Of a DNA stretch of 64,000 nt, positions 1-9,140 are shown one piece after another. The stretch lies in contig CAZDHW010000008.1 of the NCBI GenBank assembly GCA_964505415.1, positions 1-64,000 on the forward strand, read 5' to 3'. The notes under the pieces were generated by a model. That model had not been told where the DNA came from, did not search any database, and saw nothing but the letters and a program-made list of their open reading frames with translations. The translations under genes and the position numbers were made by a program. Within the stretch, counting starts at the first letter, position 1. The number at the start of each line of letters is the position of its first letter. Origin of the DNA: DTDR01 sp964505415. GTDB taxonomy: Bacteria; Hydrothermota; Tepidihabitantia; Tepidihabitantales; DTDR01.

Positions 1-941
<941 letters not shown>

Positions 942-966
942 TTCCGCTTCTTTTATCATCAAGATT

Positions 967-1090
<124 letters not shown>

Positions 1091-1197
1091 TTTTCTTTTT
1101 ATATACCCTTTCTATTTTAATTTAATAAAAAAATTAAAATTTTTATAAATATTTGAAAAATAAAAAGAAATTTGAATTAAAAATTTACAAAAACCTC

Positions 1198-1225
1198 TTG
1201 ACTTTTTTTAAATTTTTATTATAAT
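1198..1225 (+). promoter_or_regulatory. Promoter of the pilin-like gene
   Basis: TTGACT (1198-1203), a 16-bp spacer and TATAAT (1220-1225) form a near-consensus sigma-70 promoter. Transcription would start about 50 nt before the coding start, leaving room for the AGGAGGTG-type ribosome site TGGAGGTGA at 1271-1279. Confidence 0.75.
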
Positions 1226-1282
1226 ATATACGGAGAGACCACGATAATGTGGTATTTTAAAAAAACAAAATGGAGGTGAAAT

Positions 1283-1918
1283 ATGTTAAATAAAAAAGGC
1301 TTCACTTTAATTGAATTATTAGTAGTAATTTTAATCATCGGCATCTTATTAGCACTCATTATCCCCAACTTCGCTCTCTTCCAAGAAAGGGCAAGAAGGA
1401 CCAGTGTGAAAAACAACATGCATGTTGTCCAAACGGCATTAGAAGCTTGGGCGACTGACCATATGGGGCAATATCCTTCCTCTGATTTCGCTGGAGCCAT
1501 AGAACCCGATGGTTCATTTGCCTACTACTTCCCTGGTGGTGACCCGCTAATTGAAGATAAGTTCGGAAACTTTCCCACAAATCCTTACACCGGTTTGACT
1601 TACAATAATGATGAATCTCCAGAAGAAGACCTTTTCTATGGAGAATTAGAATTTGATGAACCCGGATACAATGCAATGGTTTATGGTGGCGGCGATGAAT
1701 GTCCATATCTTGATTGGGAAGGCGAGGCAGAGGTTTCCGGAACCGTTCATATTGGTGTTTATTATGATCCGGCTACTGAAATAGCTCAAGAATACGGAAT
1801 TGCTGGTTGGGGTAGATTAAACGAAGTCGGTGATAATTATCCAATGTATGATGTGGCTCCTGGCGCCGACGACCCATTTGATGAAACGTATTGGACCTTC
1901 TTTGTCCTTCATAACTAA
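1283..1918 (+). CDS. Type IV pilin / pseudopilin-like protein
   Basis: 211 aa. The N-terminus is a class III prepilin signal: basic leader MLNKKG, cleavage expected between G6 and F7, mature FTLIE with Glu at +5 (E11), then a hydrophobic helix to about residue 30 and PNF. The rest is an acidic globular domain rich in Gly, Asp and Tyr, resembling GspG/PilA-type pseudopilins, with one Cys near residue 146. It needs a prepilin peptidase and assembly ATPase, none of which is in the window. It is a single-gene unit with its own promoter, a strong SD and a strong terminator, as expected for an abundant surface protein. Whether it is the major pilin or a secretion pseudopilin cannot be decided here. 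Confidence 0.85.
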   Translation: MLNKKGFTLIELLVVILIIGILLALIIPNFALFQERARRTSVKNNMHVVQTALEAWATDHMGQYPSSDFAGAIEPDGSFAYYFPGGDPLIEDKFGNFPTNPYTGLTYNNDESPEEDLFYGELEFDEPGYNAMVYGGGDECPYLDWEGEAEVSGTVHIGVYYDPATEIAQEYGIAGWGRLNEVGDNYPMYDVAPGADDPFDETYWTFFVLHN

Positions 1919-1944
1919 AACTTAATTTCTAAAAAGGATGGCTT

Positions 1945-1980
1945 TGGGGGATGAGCCTTATCATCCCCCATTTTTATTTT
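1945..1980 (+). terminator. Intrinsic terminator after the pilin gene
   Basis: Perfect 9-bp stem GGGGGATGA (1946-1954) / TCATCCCCC (1961-1969), with a flanking T-A pair and a 6-nt loop, followed by ATTTTTATTTT. Confidence 0.9.
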
Positions 1981-1981
1981 A

Positions 1982-2009
1982 TTGACATAAATTTTATTTT
2001 TTTTAAAAT
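1982..2009 (+). promoter_or_regulatory. Promoter of sppA (leaderless layout)
   Basis: TTGACA (1982-1987), 16-bp spacer, TAAAAT (2004-2009). The coding start at 2015 is only 5 nt after the -10 box, so the transcript would begin at or next to the start codon. Confidence 0.6.
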
Positions 2010-2014
2010 TTTTA

Positions 2015-4201
2015 ATGTTTTTAATATTTTTCTTTTTTAATTATTTGACTAATATTGAAAGGGGAAAGGCAATTTTTTATAATCCCAGTGGATTAGGAAT
2101 AAATAGCGGATATGAAATCTATTCTTCCAAAAAGGATACTCTTTTAGAAATTGGTTTTACCTTAAATAATTTTGGCTTTGGTTACCGGAAAGAAAAAGAT
2201 TTAAATAATTTTCTTTTTGCTCTTGGGATTCCTGTAGATAAAAGAATCTATTTAGGTTATCGTTATAAATTTATTAAGGAACTAAACAAAATAGAGCATT
2301 TAGGAAGTTTGACTTATCGTCCACTTAAATATTTATCGTTTTCTTTTAATATTTCAACTGATAAAAATTTTAATTTAGGAATTGGCTTAAGACCAGTTAG
2401 CGAAAGAATAAATTTATATTTTGACTATGATAGCGAGTTTAAGTATTTAATAGGAAGTGAGATAGAAATTTTTGACGGTTTTTTAATTAATGGTGAGATT
2501 GATAAAAATAGAAAGATTAATTTGGGAATAGGTTTTTCTTTTCCCCATTTTAAAATTTCTTCAAAGTATAATAAAAAATTAAAAGCAATAGAATTAACTT
2601 TTTCCAAAGAGCGTTTCCCAACTATTTTTAAAAAGCCAAAAAAAATAATTGAAATTACTCTTTCTGGCAATTATGAGGAAGATAATTACGAGCAATCACT
2701 ATTTTTTAAAAAGCGGGAACCAAGATTTTATCTATTATTAAAAAACTTGGAAACCCTTTTAAAAAAAGAAGATGTTTTTGGTATTTTTTTAAGAATGAAA
2801 GATTATAATTTATCGTTGGCTCAATATGAAGAATTACGGGAAATTCTTTTAGATTTTAAAAAAGCCGGTAAGAAAATTATTGTTTATGCTGATAATTATA
2901 AGAATTTAAAAGAATATTATTTGGTTTCAATTGCTGATTACATTATTTTAAATAAAGGAGGAATGGTTGATATTTCGGGAATTTTATTGAAGAAGTTTTA
3001 TCTCAAAAAACTGCTTCAAAAATTGGGGATAGAAGCTGAAGTTTTAGCAATTGGGAAATATAAATCCGCAAAGGAGCTCTATTTAAGAGAAGATATGTCA
3101 GAAGAAGATAAAGAACAATTGAACGAAATTTTGGATGAAATTTATGAGAAGATAAAATCAGAGATAAGCTCTTCAAGAGTAACAGAAATAAGTCTTGATA
3201 CTCTCATAGATAATATTGGTTATTTTAATGAAGAGAAAGCAAAGGAGTTTAAATTGATTGATACCGTACTAGTTCCAAACGAGATAGATAAATTTTTAAA
3301 ATCATCCACAAAGGTTAAAAAAGTAAAATTGGAAAAATATTTAAAAGAAAAAGATATCGAAAGAAGTTGGTTTAAAAAGAAAGAAAAAGTTGCTTTAGTT
3401 ATTGCTGAAGGAACAATTGTTGAAGGAAAAAGTGGCTACGACCCGACGCCGATTATTGGTGGAAAATATATCGGTTCCGAAACAGTGGAAGATATTTTTA
3501 ATAAATTAAAAAAGGATAAGGCTATAAAAGCAGTTATTTTTAGAATAAATTCTGGTGGTGGTCAGGCAACGGCATCAGAAATAATTGCTTCGGCAGTTAA
3601 AAAATGTAACGAAAAAAAGCCAGTGATTGTTTCTTTTGGTAATGTAGCAGCTTCTGGTGGTTATTTTATTAGTTCACCAGCTAAAAAAATTTTTGCTAAC
3701 CATTTTACAATAACCGGTTCAATCGGAATTTTTAGTGTCAAAGCAGTTACCAGAAAATTTTATGATGAAAAATTAGGAATTACTTTTGATTATTTAAAAC
3801 GGGGGGAGATGGCTGATGCGACGAGTGATTTGCGGAGTTATACTGAAAAAGAGAAAAAGATTTTTTATGAGGAATTAGAATGGTGGTATAATAAATTTAT
3901 TGAATGGGTAAGTGCTGGGCGAAAGCTTAAAAAAGAATATGTTGACTCTATCGGTCAAGGAAGAATTTGGGTTGGGAAAAAGGCAAAAGAATTGGGTTTA
4001 GTTGACGAAATTGGTTCTTTAAGAAAGGCAATTAGCGAGATAAAAAAAGAACTCGGTATTAAAAAGGATGAGGAAATAGAAATTATTACCTATCCCAAAG
4101 AAGAGAAAAAGTTTTTATTTTCTTTTCCGAAGGCAAATATTTATACTTTATTAAAAGAAAGATTTTTATATTTACTACCAGAAAACATTATAATTGAATA
4201 G
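2015..4201 (+). CDS. sppA: Signal peptide peptidase SppA (S49) with N-terminal beta-barrel-like extension
   Basis: 728 aa; E. coli SppA is about 618 aa. Residues about 240-700 form the duplicated S49 fold. The general-base Lys is K350 in GKYKSAKE. The nucleophile is S547 in GNVAASGGY, preceded by FRINSGGGQA. Family role: a membrane-associated serine protease that degrades cleaved signal peptides. Residues about 1-200 are not part of SppA. After a short hydrophobic start they carry an NPSGLG motif and a run of alternating beta-strands (GFGYR, YLGYRYKF, FSFNIS, GIGLR), like PorV-type outer-membrane barrels. The gene is probably leaderless (ATG 5 nt from the -10). The lptD-like gene overlaps its end by 8 nt. 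Confidence 0.9.
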   Translation: MFLIFFFFNYLTNIERGKAIFYNPSGLGINSGYEIYSSKKDTLLEIGFTLNNFGFGYRKEKDLNNFLFALGIPVDKRIYLGYRYKFIKELNKIEHLGSLTYRPLKYLSFSFNISTDKNFNLGIGLRPVSERINLYFDYDSEFKYLIGSEIEIFDGFLINGEIDKNRKINLGIGFSFPHFKISSKYNKKLKAIELTFSKERFPTIFKKPKKIIEITLSGNYEEDNYEQSLFFKKREPRFYLLLKNLETLLKKEDVFGIFLRMKDYNLSLAQYEELREILLDFKKAGKKIIVYADNYKNLKEYYLVSIADYIILNKGGMVDISGILLKKFYLKKLLQKLGIEAEVLAIGKYKSAKELYLREDMSEEDKEQLNEILDEIYEKIKSEISSSRVTEISLDTLIDNIGYFNEEKAKEFKLIDTVLVPNEIDKFLKSSTKVKKVKLEKYLKEKDIERSWFKKKEKVALVIAEGTIVEGKSGYDPTPIIGGKYIGSETVEDIFNKLKKDKAIKAVIFRINSGGGQATASEIIASAVKKCNEKKPVIVSFGNVAASGGYFISSPAKKIFANHFTITGSIGIFSVKAVTRKFYDEKLGITFDYLKRGEMADATSDLRSYTEKEKKIFYEELEWWYNKFIEWVSAGRKLKKEYVDSIGQGRIWVGKKAKELGLVDEIGSLRKAISEIKKELGIKKDEEIEIITYPKEEKKFLFSFPKANIYTLLKERFLYLLPENIIIE

Positions 4202-6350
4202 CCGACTTCTATTTTTATTACTTTTCCTATTTTTAAAAAATAGTTATTCACAAAAAGATTCTACGGAAATTGTTTTTTATGGGGGAAAGAAAATTTTCTA
4301 TTATCCCGAAAAAGAATTGGTAATTTTACTTGATTCGGCTTTTGTTAGGTATTCTTTTTATGAAGTGCGGGCCTGTTCAATTGTTTATGATTTAAAAAAT
4401 CAGTTTTTGGAAGCCTATAAAAAAGAGAATAAAGTTATCTTTTTAACAGAAAGAGAAACAATAGTTGGTGAGGAGCTCTATTTTAATGTGAATAGTAAAA
4501 AGGGAATGATGAAAAAAGCCTATACCAAAATTGCTAAAGGGTTTTTTTATGCTGATGAGATTTGGTTAATAAGGGAAAAAATCTTACACGCAATAAATTG
4601 TAATTATACTACCTGTGAGCTTCGCCCTCCCCATTATCATTTTTTTGCTAAAAAGGTTAAAATTTTAGTTGACGATTTGGCAATTGTTGAGCCAATAAGC
4701 TTACATTTTTTCAGTTTTAAACCACCCACTATAGCTGCTCCTTTTTGGTTTTTTCCGATTGGGGAAAAGCGAAAATCAGGTCTTTTGCCGTTTCGGGCAG
4801 GAAGGTCAAAGGAAGAGGGATTTTATTTTAAAAGGGTTGCTTATTATTTAGTTATCAATGACCACGCGGATTTAACATTTTATTTAGATTTAATGCAAAA
4901 AAAAGGGATAATGCCAAGAATTGAAGGAATTTATAATTATTTACCATTAGCCTTGGGTAAATTCCAGGGTGCTTTTATTAAAGAAGGAAAAAGAAATCGT
5001 TATTTCTTTACTTTACAACACCAATCAAAATTTTTTTTAAAAACCAATTTGAACAGCAAAATTGATTATCAAAGTGATGCCAAGTTTATTCAAGATTATG
5101 CGGAAGAAAAGGTTGAGTGGTTAAAAAATGAAATCTACTCAACGATAAATATAAGAAAGATTTATAAAAATTTTGGGCAAACCACTATTAATTTAGAAAA
5201 CCAAAAAGATTTTGCCAATAATATTGAAAATTTTCTTTTGCCTTCTTTATACTTTGGACTATTATCGCGGCCATTGATAAAAAATATTGTAAATTTTTCA
5301 CCGTCAATAAAGTTTGATAACCGTTATCAGATTTTAAAAGATACTATTAAAAACTATGAGAAAAGAATCAGCGGTAATTTAGGTCTTTTTTTAAGTCCCA
5401 AAATAATAAGAAATTTCTCTTTCAGTAATCATCTGACTTATCAAAGGAAAAAGGGATTTATTAAAAATAATTTAAAAGAAGACTATTCAATTTTTAAAAT
5501 AAACAACAACCTTAGTTTTTACCAATCATTTTTTCACACTTTAAATATTTCTGAAAATATTAGTTATAATCAAGAATTTAGGTTTTTTAAGGATTCAACT
5601 AAAACTGATGCTTCTTATCCGATGGCTATTAATTGCGGCATTACTCTCTATCGAATTTTTCTTTTTTCTCTTTTTTCTTTAAAAGGTTTTTTACATACTT
5701 TAAGCCCAAATATTTCTTTTAATTACGAGCCAATAGTAAAAAATAGTAAGCCCCTTTTTAAAGAAAAACCAAAATCTTTATTCCTTTCTTTTTATATTCA
5801 AAATAGTTTTAACATAAAATATCTTAAAAAAGAAGAAGAGATAAAAAGGGATTTTTTAATATTTAATCTTTCCAGTAGTTATGATTTTTTAGAAAAAAAA
5901 CAATCACCAATAACTATGAATGGTGATATCAGAATTTTTGAGGAGAAAAATCTTTTTCTATTTTCATCTTTTTCTTTTCTTTATAATAGGGAAGAAAAAT
6001 CTTGGGATTACGGCTTTACCAACAGTTTAAAATGGGAGTACGGAATTTTGAAGGCTTGTACATTGGCAATTAATATTGCTCACAATTTTTCTAAAACCTT
6101 TCAGATGTTTCAAGTAGCGGGTTTTATCAATTTTTCAAAAATCAAAATTAATTATGGTTTTGGGTATAATGCCAAAGAGAAAAAATTAACTGATTATTCA
6201 ATTTCTCTTTGGAAGGATTTACACTGTTGGGAAGGTATTTTTAATTTTTCCCAATTTGGCTCTCTCTGGCGATACGATTTTAAACTGCGGATAAAAGAGA
6301 TTCCTGAAGTTGCGATTGGTAAAGATATTTTTGGTTTCCTTTTGAAATAA
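4194..6350 (+). CDS. lptD: LptD/OstA-like outer-membrane protein
   Basis: 718 aa, start TTG overlapping the sppA stop. A signal peptide ends near residue 19 (SYSQKD). Residues about 25-170 are an OstA/LptA-like beta domain with the typical NYTTCELRPPHYHFFAKKV block (about 138-156), then PFWFFPIGEKRKSGLL (about 185-200), a hallmark of LptD. The rest is a long series of amphipathic beta-strands ending in an aromatic-rich tail (FGFLLK). Family role: inserts lipopolysaccharide-type lipids into the outer leaflet. The family call is firm; whether the organism makes LPS is not shown. No other lpt gene is nearby. Confidence 0.8.
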   Translation: MNSRLLFLLLFLFLKNSYSQKDSTEIVFYGGKKIFYYPEKELVILLDSAFVRYSFYEVRACSIVYDLKNQFLEAYKKENKVIFLTERETIVGEELYFNVNSKKGMMKKAYTKIAKGFFYADEIWLIREKILHAINCNYTTCELRPPHYHFFAKKVKILVDDLAIVEPISLHFFSFKPPTIAAPFWFFPIGEKRKSGLLPFRAGRSKEEGFYFKRVAYYLVINDHADLTFYLDLMQKKGIMPRIEGIYNYLPLALGKFQGAFIKEGKRNRYFFTLQHQSKFFLKTNLNSKIDYQSDAKFIQDYAEEKVEWLKNEIYSTINIRKIYKNFGQTTINLENQKDFANNIENFLLPSLYFGLLSRPLIKNIVNFSPSIKFDNRYQILKDTIKNYEKRISGNLGLFLSPKIIRNFSFSNHLTYQRKKGFIKNNLKEDYSIFKINNNLSFYQSFFHTLNISENISYNQEFRFFKDSTKTDASYPMAINCGITLYRIFLFSLFSLKGFLHTLSPNISFNYEPIVKNSKPLFKEKPKSLFLSFYIQNSFNIKYLKKEEEIKRDFLIFNLSSSYDFLEKKQSPITMNGDIRIFEEKNLFLFSSFSFLYNREEKSWDYGFTNSLKWEYGILKACTLAINIAHNFSKTFQMFQVAGFINFSKIKINYGFGYNAKEKKLTDYSISLWKDLHCWEGIFNFSQFGSLWRYDFKLRIKEIPEVAIGKDIFGFLLK

Positions 6351-6351
6351 T

Positions 6352-6379
6352 TTGACTTTTTGATAAAATAAATTATAAT
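6352..6379 (+). promoter_or_regulatory. Promoter of the secreted protein gene at 6411
   Basis: TTGACT (6352-6357), 16-bp spacer, TATAAT (6374-6379), then a leader of about 25 nt with an AAGGAGG ribosome site just before the ATG. Confidence 0.75.
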
Positions 6380-6410
6380 CTATTGAATTTTAATAAAAAG
6401 GAGGAAAATT

Positions 6411-8135
6411 ATGGTGAATTTATTATTAGTATTTTTAATGGCTTTATCTTCTAATAATTTGCCTTCTCTTCCTTTCTTTGGTGGTGGTGGTCCGGATGCC
6501 TATGGTTATCGTTGGCTTGATTCGGATACTGTATGTCCTGGTGCTCCCACTTTTAGCTGGATTTCAATTAACGGTATCGGTACGAGAATTACCGGTTTAG
6601 CTGACGATAATGTTGTTGGTCCTTTTCCTATCGGTTTTGAATTTCCTTATTATTGGTATCGGGTTAATCGCTTTTATTTAGGTTCTAATGGTTATATCGC
6701 CTTTGACGATAATTTTCTATCAGCCCATCCTTTCCAAAATGTTCCTAATCCTTCACGACCCAACAATGTTTTAGCCCCTTTGATGTGTGATTTAGATCCC
6801 GGAAGAGGTGGTTCCGTATGGTATTGGACAAACAATCGTGATACCTGTATCATTGAATTTGACTCGGTTCCTTTCTGGAATACTGGAGGAATGAATTCCT
6901 TCCAAATTATCCTCTCAAAAAACGATAGCATCATTAGGTTTCAATATCTAATTCAAAATGGTCAACCTTATGGTGGTTGGCGTTCATCCGGTTCTAGCAC
7001 TATCGGTATTGAGAACGTTGTTGGTCAAGTTGGTCTTTCTTATATGCATGCTGGTCTTCCGGATTATAATTTACCTCACGCTAATTTAGCTATTATTTTT
7101 ATCCCACCGGAGTCAACAAATTATGTGGTTAATGATATGGCTTGTTGGTATGTGATGAATGAACAGAGCGAAGGGATATTTATCTATTCAGGTGATACGG
7201 TTGTTTTAAGAGGAGCAGTAAAAAATACTGGTAACCGTCCAGCAAATAATTTTCCAGTTTATTGTTGGGTAAGAAGTATGCCCGCCGGAACGATTGTTTT
7301 TGCTGATACTTTACAAATTGCCACAATGACACCGGGCGAAATAAGGGAAATCACTTTCAATCGCCGTTGGGTGCCAACAACGACCGGTCAATATGCGATT
7401 GATATTAAAACCGGTTTAAGTGGCGATATGGTACCCAATAACGACCAAATTAGATTAGAAGCCAGGGTTGTTTCTTATCCCGGTGAGTTACGTTACGAAG
7501 ACTTAGCTTCACCCCATGGCATGTGGGCTTGGAATGGACCCGGTGGTTACGGTGCCCATTTTGTTCCGCCAAGATATCCTTGTCGGATAACGCAAGTAAA
7601 AATTTATGCTTCCGCAACCTCGGCTACACCAATTTCGGTTCTGATCCTAAAAGATAATGGACCAAATAATTCCCCGGGAGAGACACTTTATTTAACCCAG
7701 ACTACAATTTCTACCCAGCAATGGTATAATATTAATGTTTCTCCGGCAGTGGTAATAAATAGTGGTGGTTTCTTTGTAGGCGGTATTTCTAATATTTCTA
7801 ATCAACCTTCTTTTGGTATGGATACCGCTAATACTCCTTCAAGACAAACTTGGGAATACACTACTAGTTGGGCAAAATATCGGACCGCTGATAAACACGA
7901 TGTGATGATTAGGGCAGTGGTGGAAATGGTTCCAGGTGTTGAAGAAGAGATTGCTGCTTCACCTTTAAAAAGAAAGGAAGCTTGGATTATGAAAGCTGAA
8001 GAAATAAAAGCATTGAAGATAAAGGAGAGTGAATTATTTAATGTGAATGGTCAAAAAATCTCTCACATAGAGAAAGGGGGAATCTACTTCCTTAAAGAAA
8101 AAGATAATTACCGAAAAATAATCATTCTCCATTAA
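6411..8135 (+). CDS. Secreted multidomain protein with C-terminal sorting-type tail
   Basis: 574 aa with a short signal peptide. Residues about 27-235 form a beta-rich domain starting GPDAYGYRWLDSD, with LGSNGYIAF in the middle and STIGIENVVG near the end. The same domain occurs in the C25 peptidase encoded at 54264-57488. Next come a CARDB/FlgD-like Ig segment (about 240-350) and a second beta domain (about 365-510). The last 40 residues (SELFNVNGQKI, then GGIYFLKEKD and KIIILH) look like a T9SS-type A or FlgD-like C-terminal tail. There is no catalytic motif. It is a monocistronic unit with strong promoter, SD and terminator, so probably an abundant extracellular or surface protein. Function unknown. 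Confidence 0.8.
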   Translation: MVNLLLVFLMALSSNNLPSLPFFGGGGPDAYGYRWLDSDTVCPGAPTFSWISINGIGTRITGLADDNVVGPFPIGFEFPYYWYRVNRFYLGSNGYIAFDDNFLSAHPFQNVPNPSRPNNVLAPLMCDLDPGRGGSVWYWTNNRDTCIIEFDSVPFWNTGGMNSFQIILSKNDSIIRFQYLIQNGQPYGGWRSSGSSTIGIENVVGQVGLSYMHAGLPDYNLPHANLAIIFIPPESTNYVVNDMACWYVMNEQSEGIFIYSGDTVVLRGAVKNTGNRPANNFPVYCWVRSMPAGTIVFADTLQIATMTPGEIREITFNRRWVPTTTGQYAIDIKTGLSGDMVPNNDQIRLEARVVSYPGELRYEDLASPHGMWAWNGPGGYGAHFVPPRYPCRITQVKIYASATSATPISVLILKDNGPNNSPGETLYLTQTTISTQQWYNINVSPAVVINSGGFFVGGISNISNQPSFGMDTANTPSRQTWEYTTSWAKYRTADKHDVMIRAVVEMVPGVEEEIAASPLKRKEAWIMKAEEIKALKIKESELFNVNGQKISHIEKGGIYFLKEKDNYRKIIILH

Positions 8136-8144
8136 TTTAAAAGG

Positions 8145-8180
8145 AAAGGGGAGATGGTTGAAGAAGCCATCTCCCCTTTT
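8145..8180 (+). terminator. Intrinsic terminator after the secreted protein gene, touching holA
   Basis: Stem AAAGGGGAGATGG (8145-8157) / CCATCTCCCCTTT (8167-8179), perfect over 13 bp, loop TTGAAGAAG, then TTTTGTCTTT. The holA start ATG lies 7 nt after the stem. Confidence 0.9.
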
Positions 8181-8186
8181 GTCTTT

Positions 8187-9140
8187 ATGGAGTATCGAAA
8201 ACCGGAATTAATAATAAAAGAAATTAAAGTTGGAAAAATTGAGCCTTTATATCTTCTTTTTGGCGAAGAAGATGCCAGAATTGAAGATGTACTTAAAGCT
8301 TTGAAAAAATATTACTTTAATGATGAAGAATATATTGGTCCTTTATTTAAAAAATACGATTTAAAAGAAAATTCTTTAAAAGAAATTCTTTTAAATTTTA
8401 ATTCGCCATCATTTTTTGAAGAGATAAAATTAGGATTTATAAAAAATTTTGACTTAGTATTTAAAAGAAAAAGAAAAAAGGAAAAAGAAGAGATTATCAC
8501 TAACTTTTTTAATGCTATTAAAAATAATAAAGGAAAAACCTTATTAATCCATTTACCCTATTTAAAAGAAAAGGCAAAGGAATTAGAAGATTTTTTTAGA
8601 AAAAATCGATTAGAAAAATATCTCATCCATCTTTCTTATTTATCAAAAACCAATTTAAAAACCTATCTTTACGAAAAAACTAAAGAAGAAGGTTATATTA
8701 TAACTAATGGTGCCTTAGAAAAACTTATTTTCCTTTGCGGTGAAGATTATTCTTTAATTTATTCGGAGCTTAACAAACTGAAACTTTATTTAAAAGAAAA
8801 GATAATTACTGAAGAGGCGATTGAGAAATTTGTTGGTTATAGTTTTTCCGGAAAATTAAAAACTATTTTAGAAGCTTTAAGTTATAAAGATAAAAACAAA
8901 TTTTTAAAAAATCTTTACGGTTATTTAAGCGGGTCAAAAAGAGAAGAGCTTCCTTATTTAATCGGCTCTTTGGCATCTCACCTTTTAAATATCTATTTGA
9001 AAAAGACGAGTTTCTCTTCTTCTTTTAAAGAGAGTGAATTAAGGGAGAAATTGGAAAACCTTTATAAAATTGATTTAATGATTAAAAAAGGGGAAGCTGA
9101 ACCCGAAATTTTACTTTTAAATTGGGGGGAGAAAATATGA
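8187..9140 (+). CDS. holA: DNA polymerase III delta subunit (HolA)
   Basis: 317 aa from ATG 8187. An in-frame ATG at 8154 lies inside the terminator stem and is rejected as the start. IEPLYLLFGEED near the N-terminus, FNSPSFFEEIKLGFIKN and the helical C-terminal half match the HolA clamp-loader family. It acts with DnaX and HolB to open the beta clamp. The sequence is Lys/Glu-rich and diverged. It overlaps leuS by ATGA (9137-9140), so the two are translationally coupled. No promoter is visible between the terminator and the start. Confidence 0.85.
   Translation: MEYRKPELIIKEIKVGKIEPLYLLFGEEDARIEDVLKALKKYYFNDEEYIGPLFKKYDLKENSLKEILLNFNSPSFFEEIKLGFIKNFDLVFKRKRKKEKEEIITNFFNAIKNNKGKTLLIHLPYLKEKAKELEDFFRKNRLEKYLIHLSYLSKTNLKTYLYEKTKEEGYIITNGALEKLIFLCGEDYSLIYSELNKLKLYLKEKIITEEAIEKFVGYSFSGKLKTILEALSYKDKNKFLKNLYGYLSGSKREELPYLIGSLASHLLNIYLKKTSFSSSFKESELREKLENLYKIDLMIKKGEAEPEILLLNWGEKI

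Noticed and set aside
8154..8186. Upstream in-frame start for holA
   Set aside because: The added 11 residues are the terminator stem-loop; ATG 8187 is the better start.
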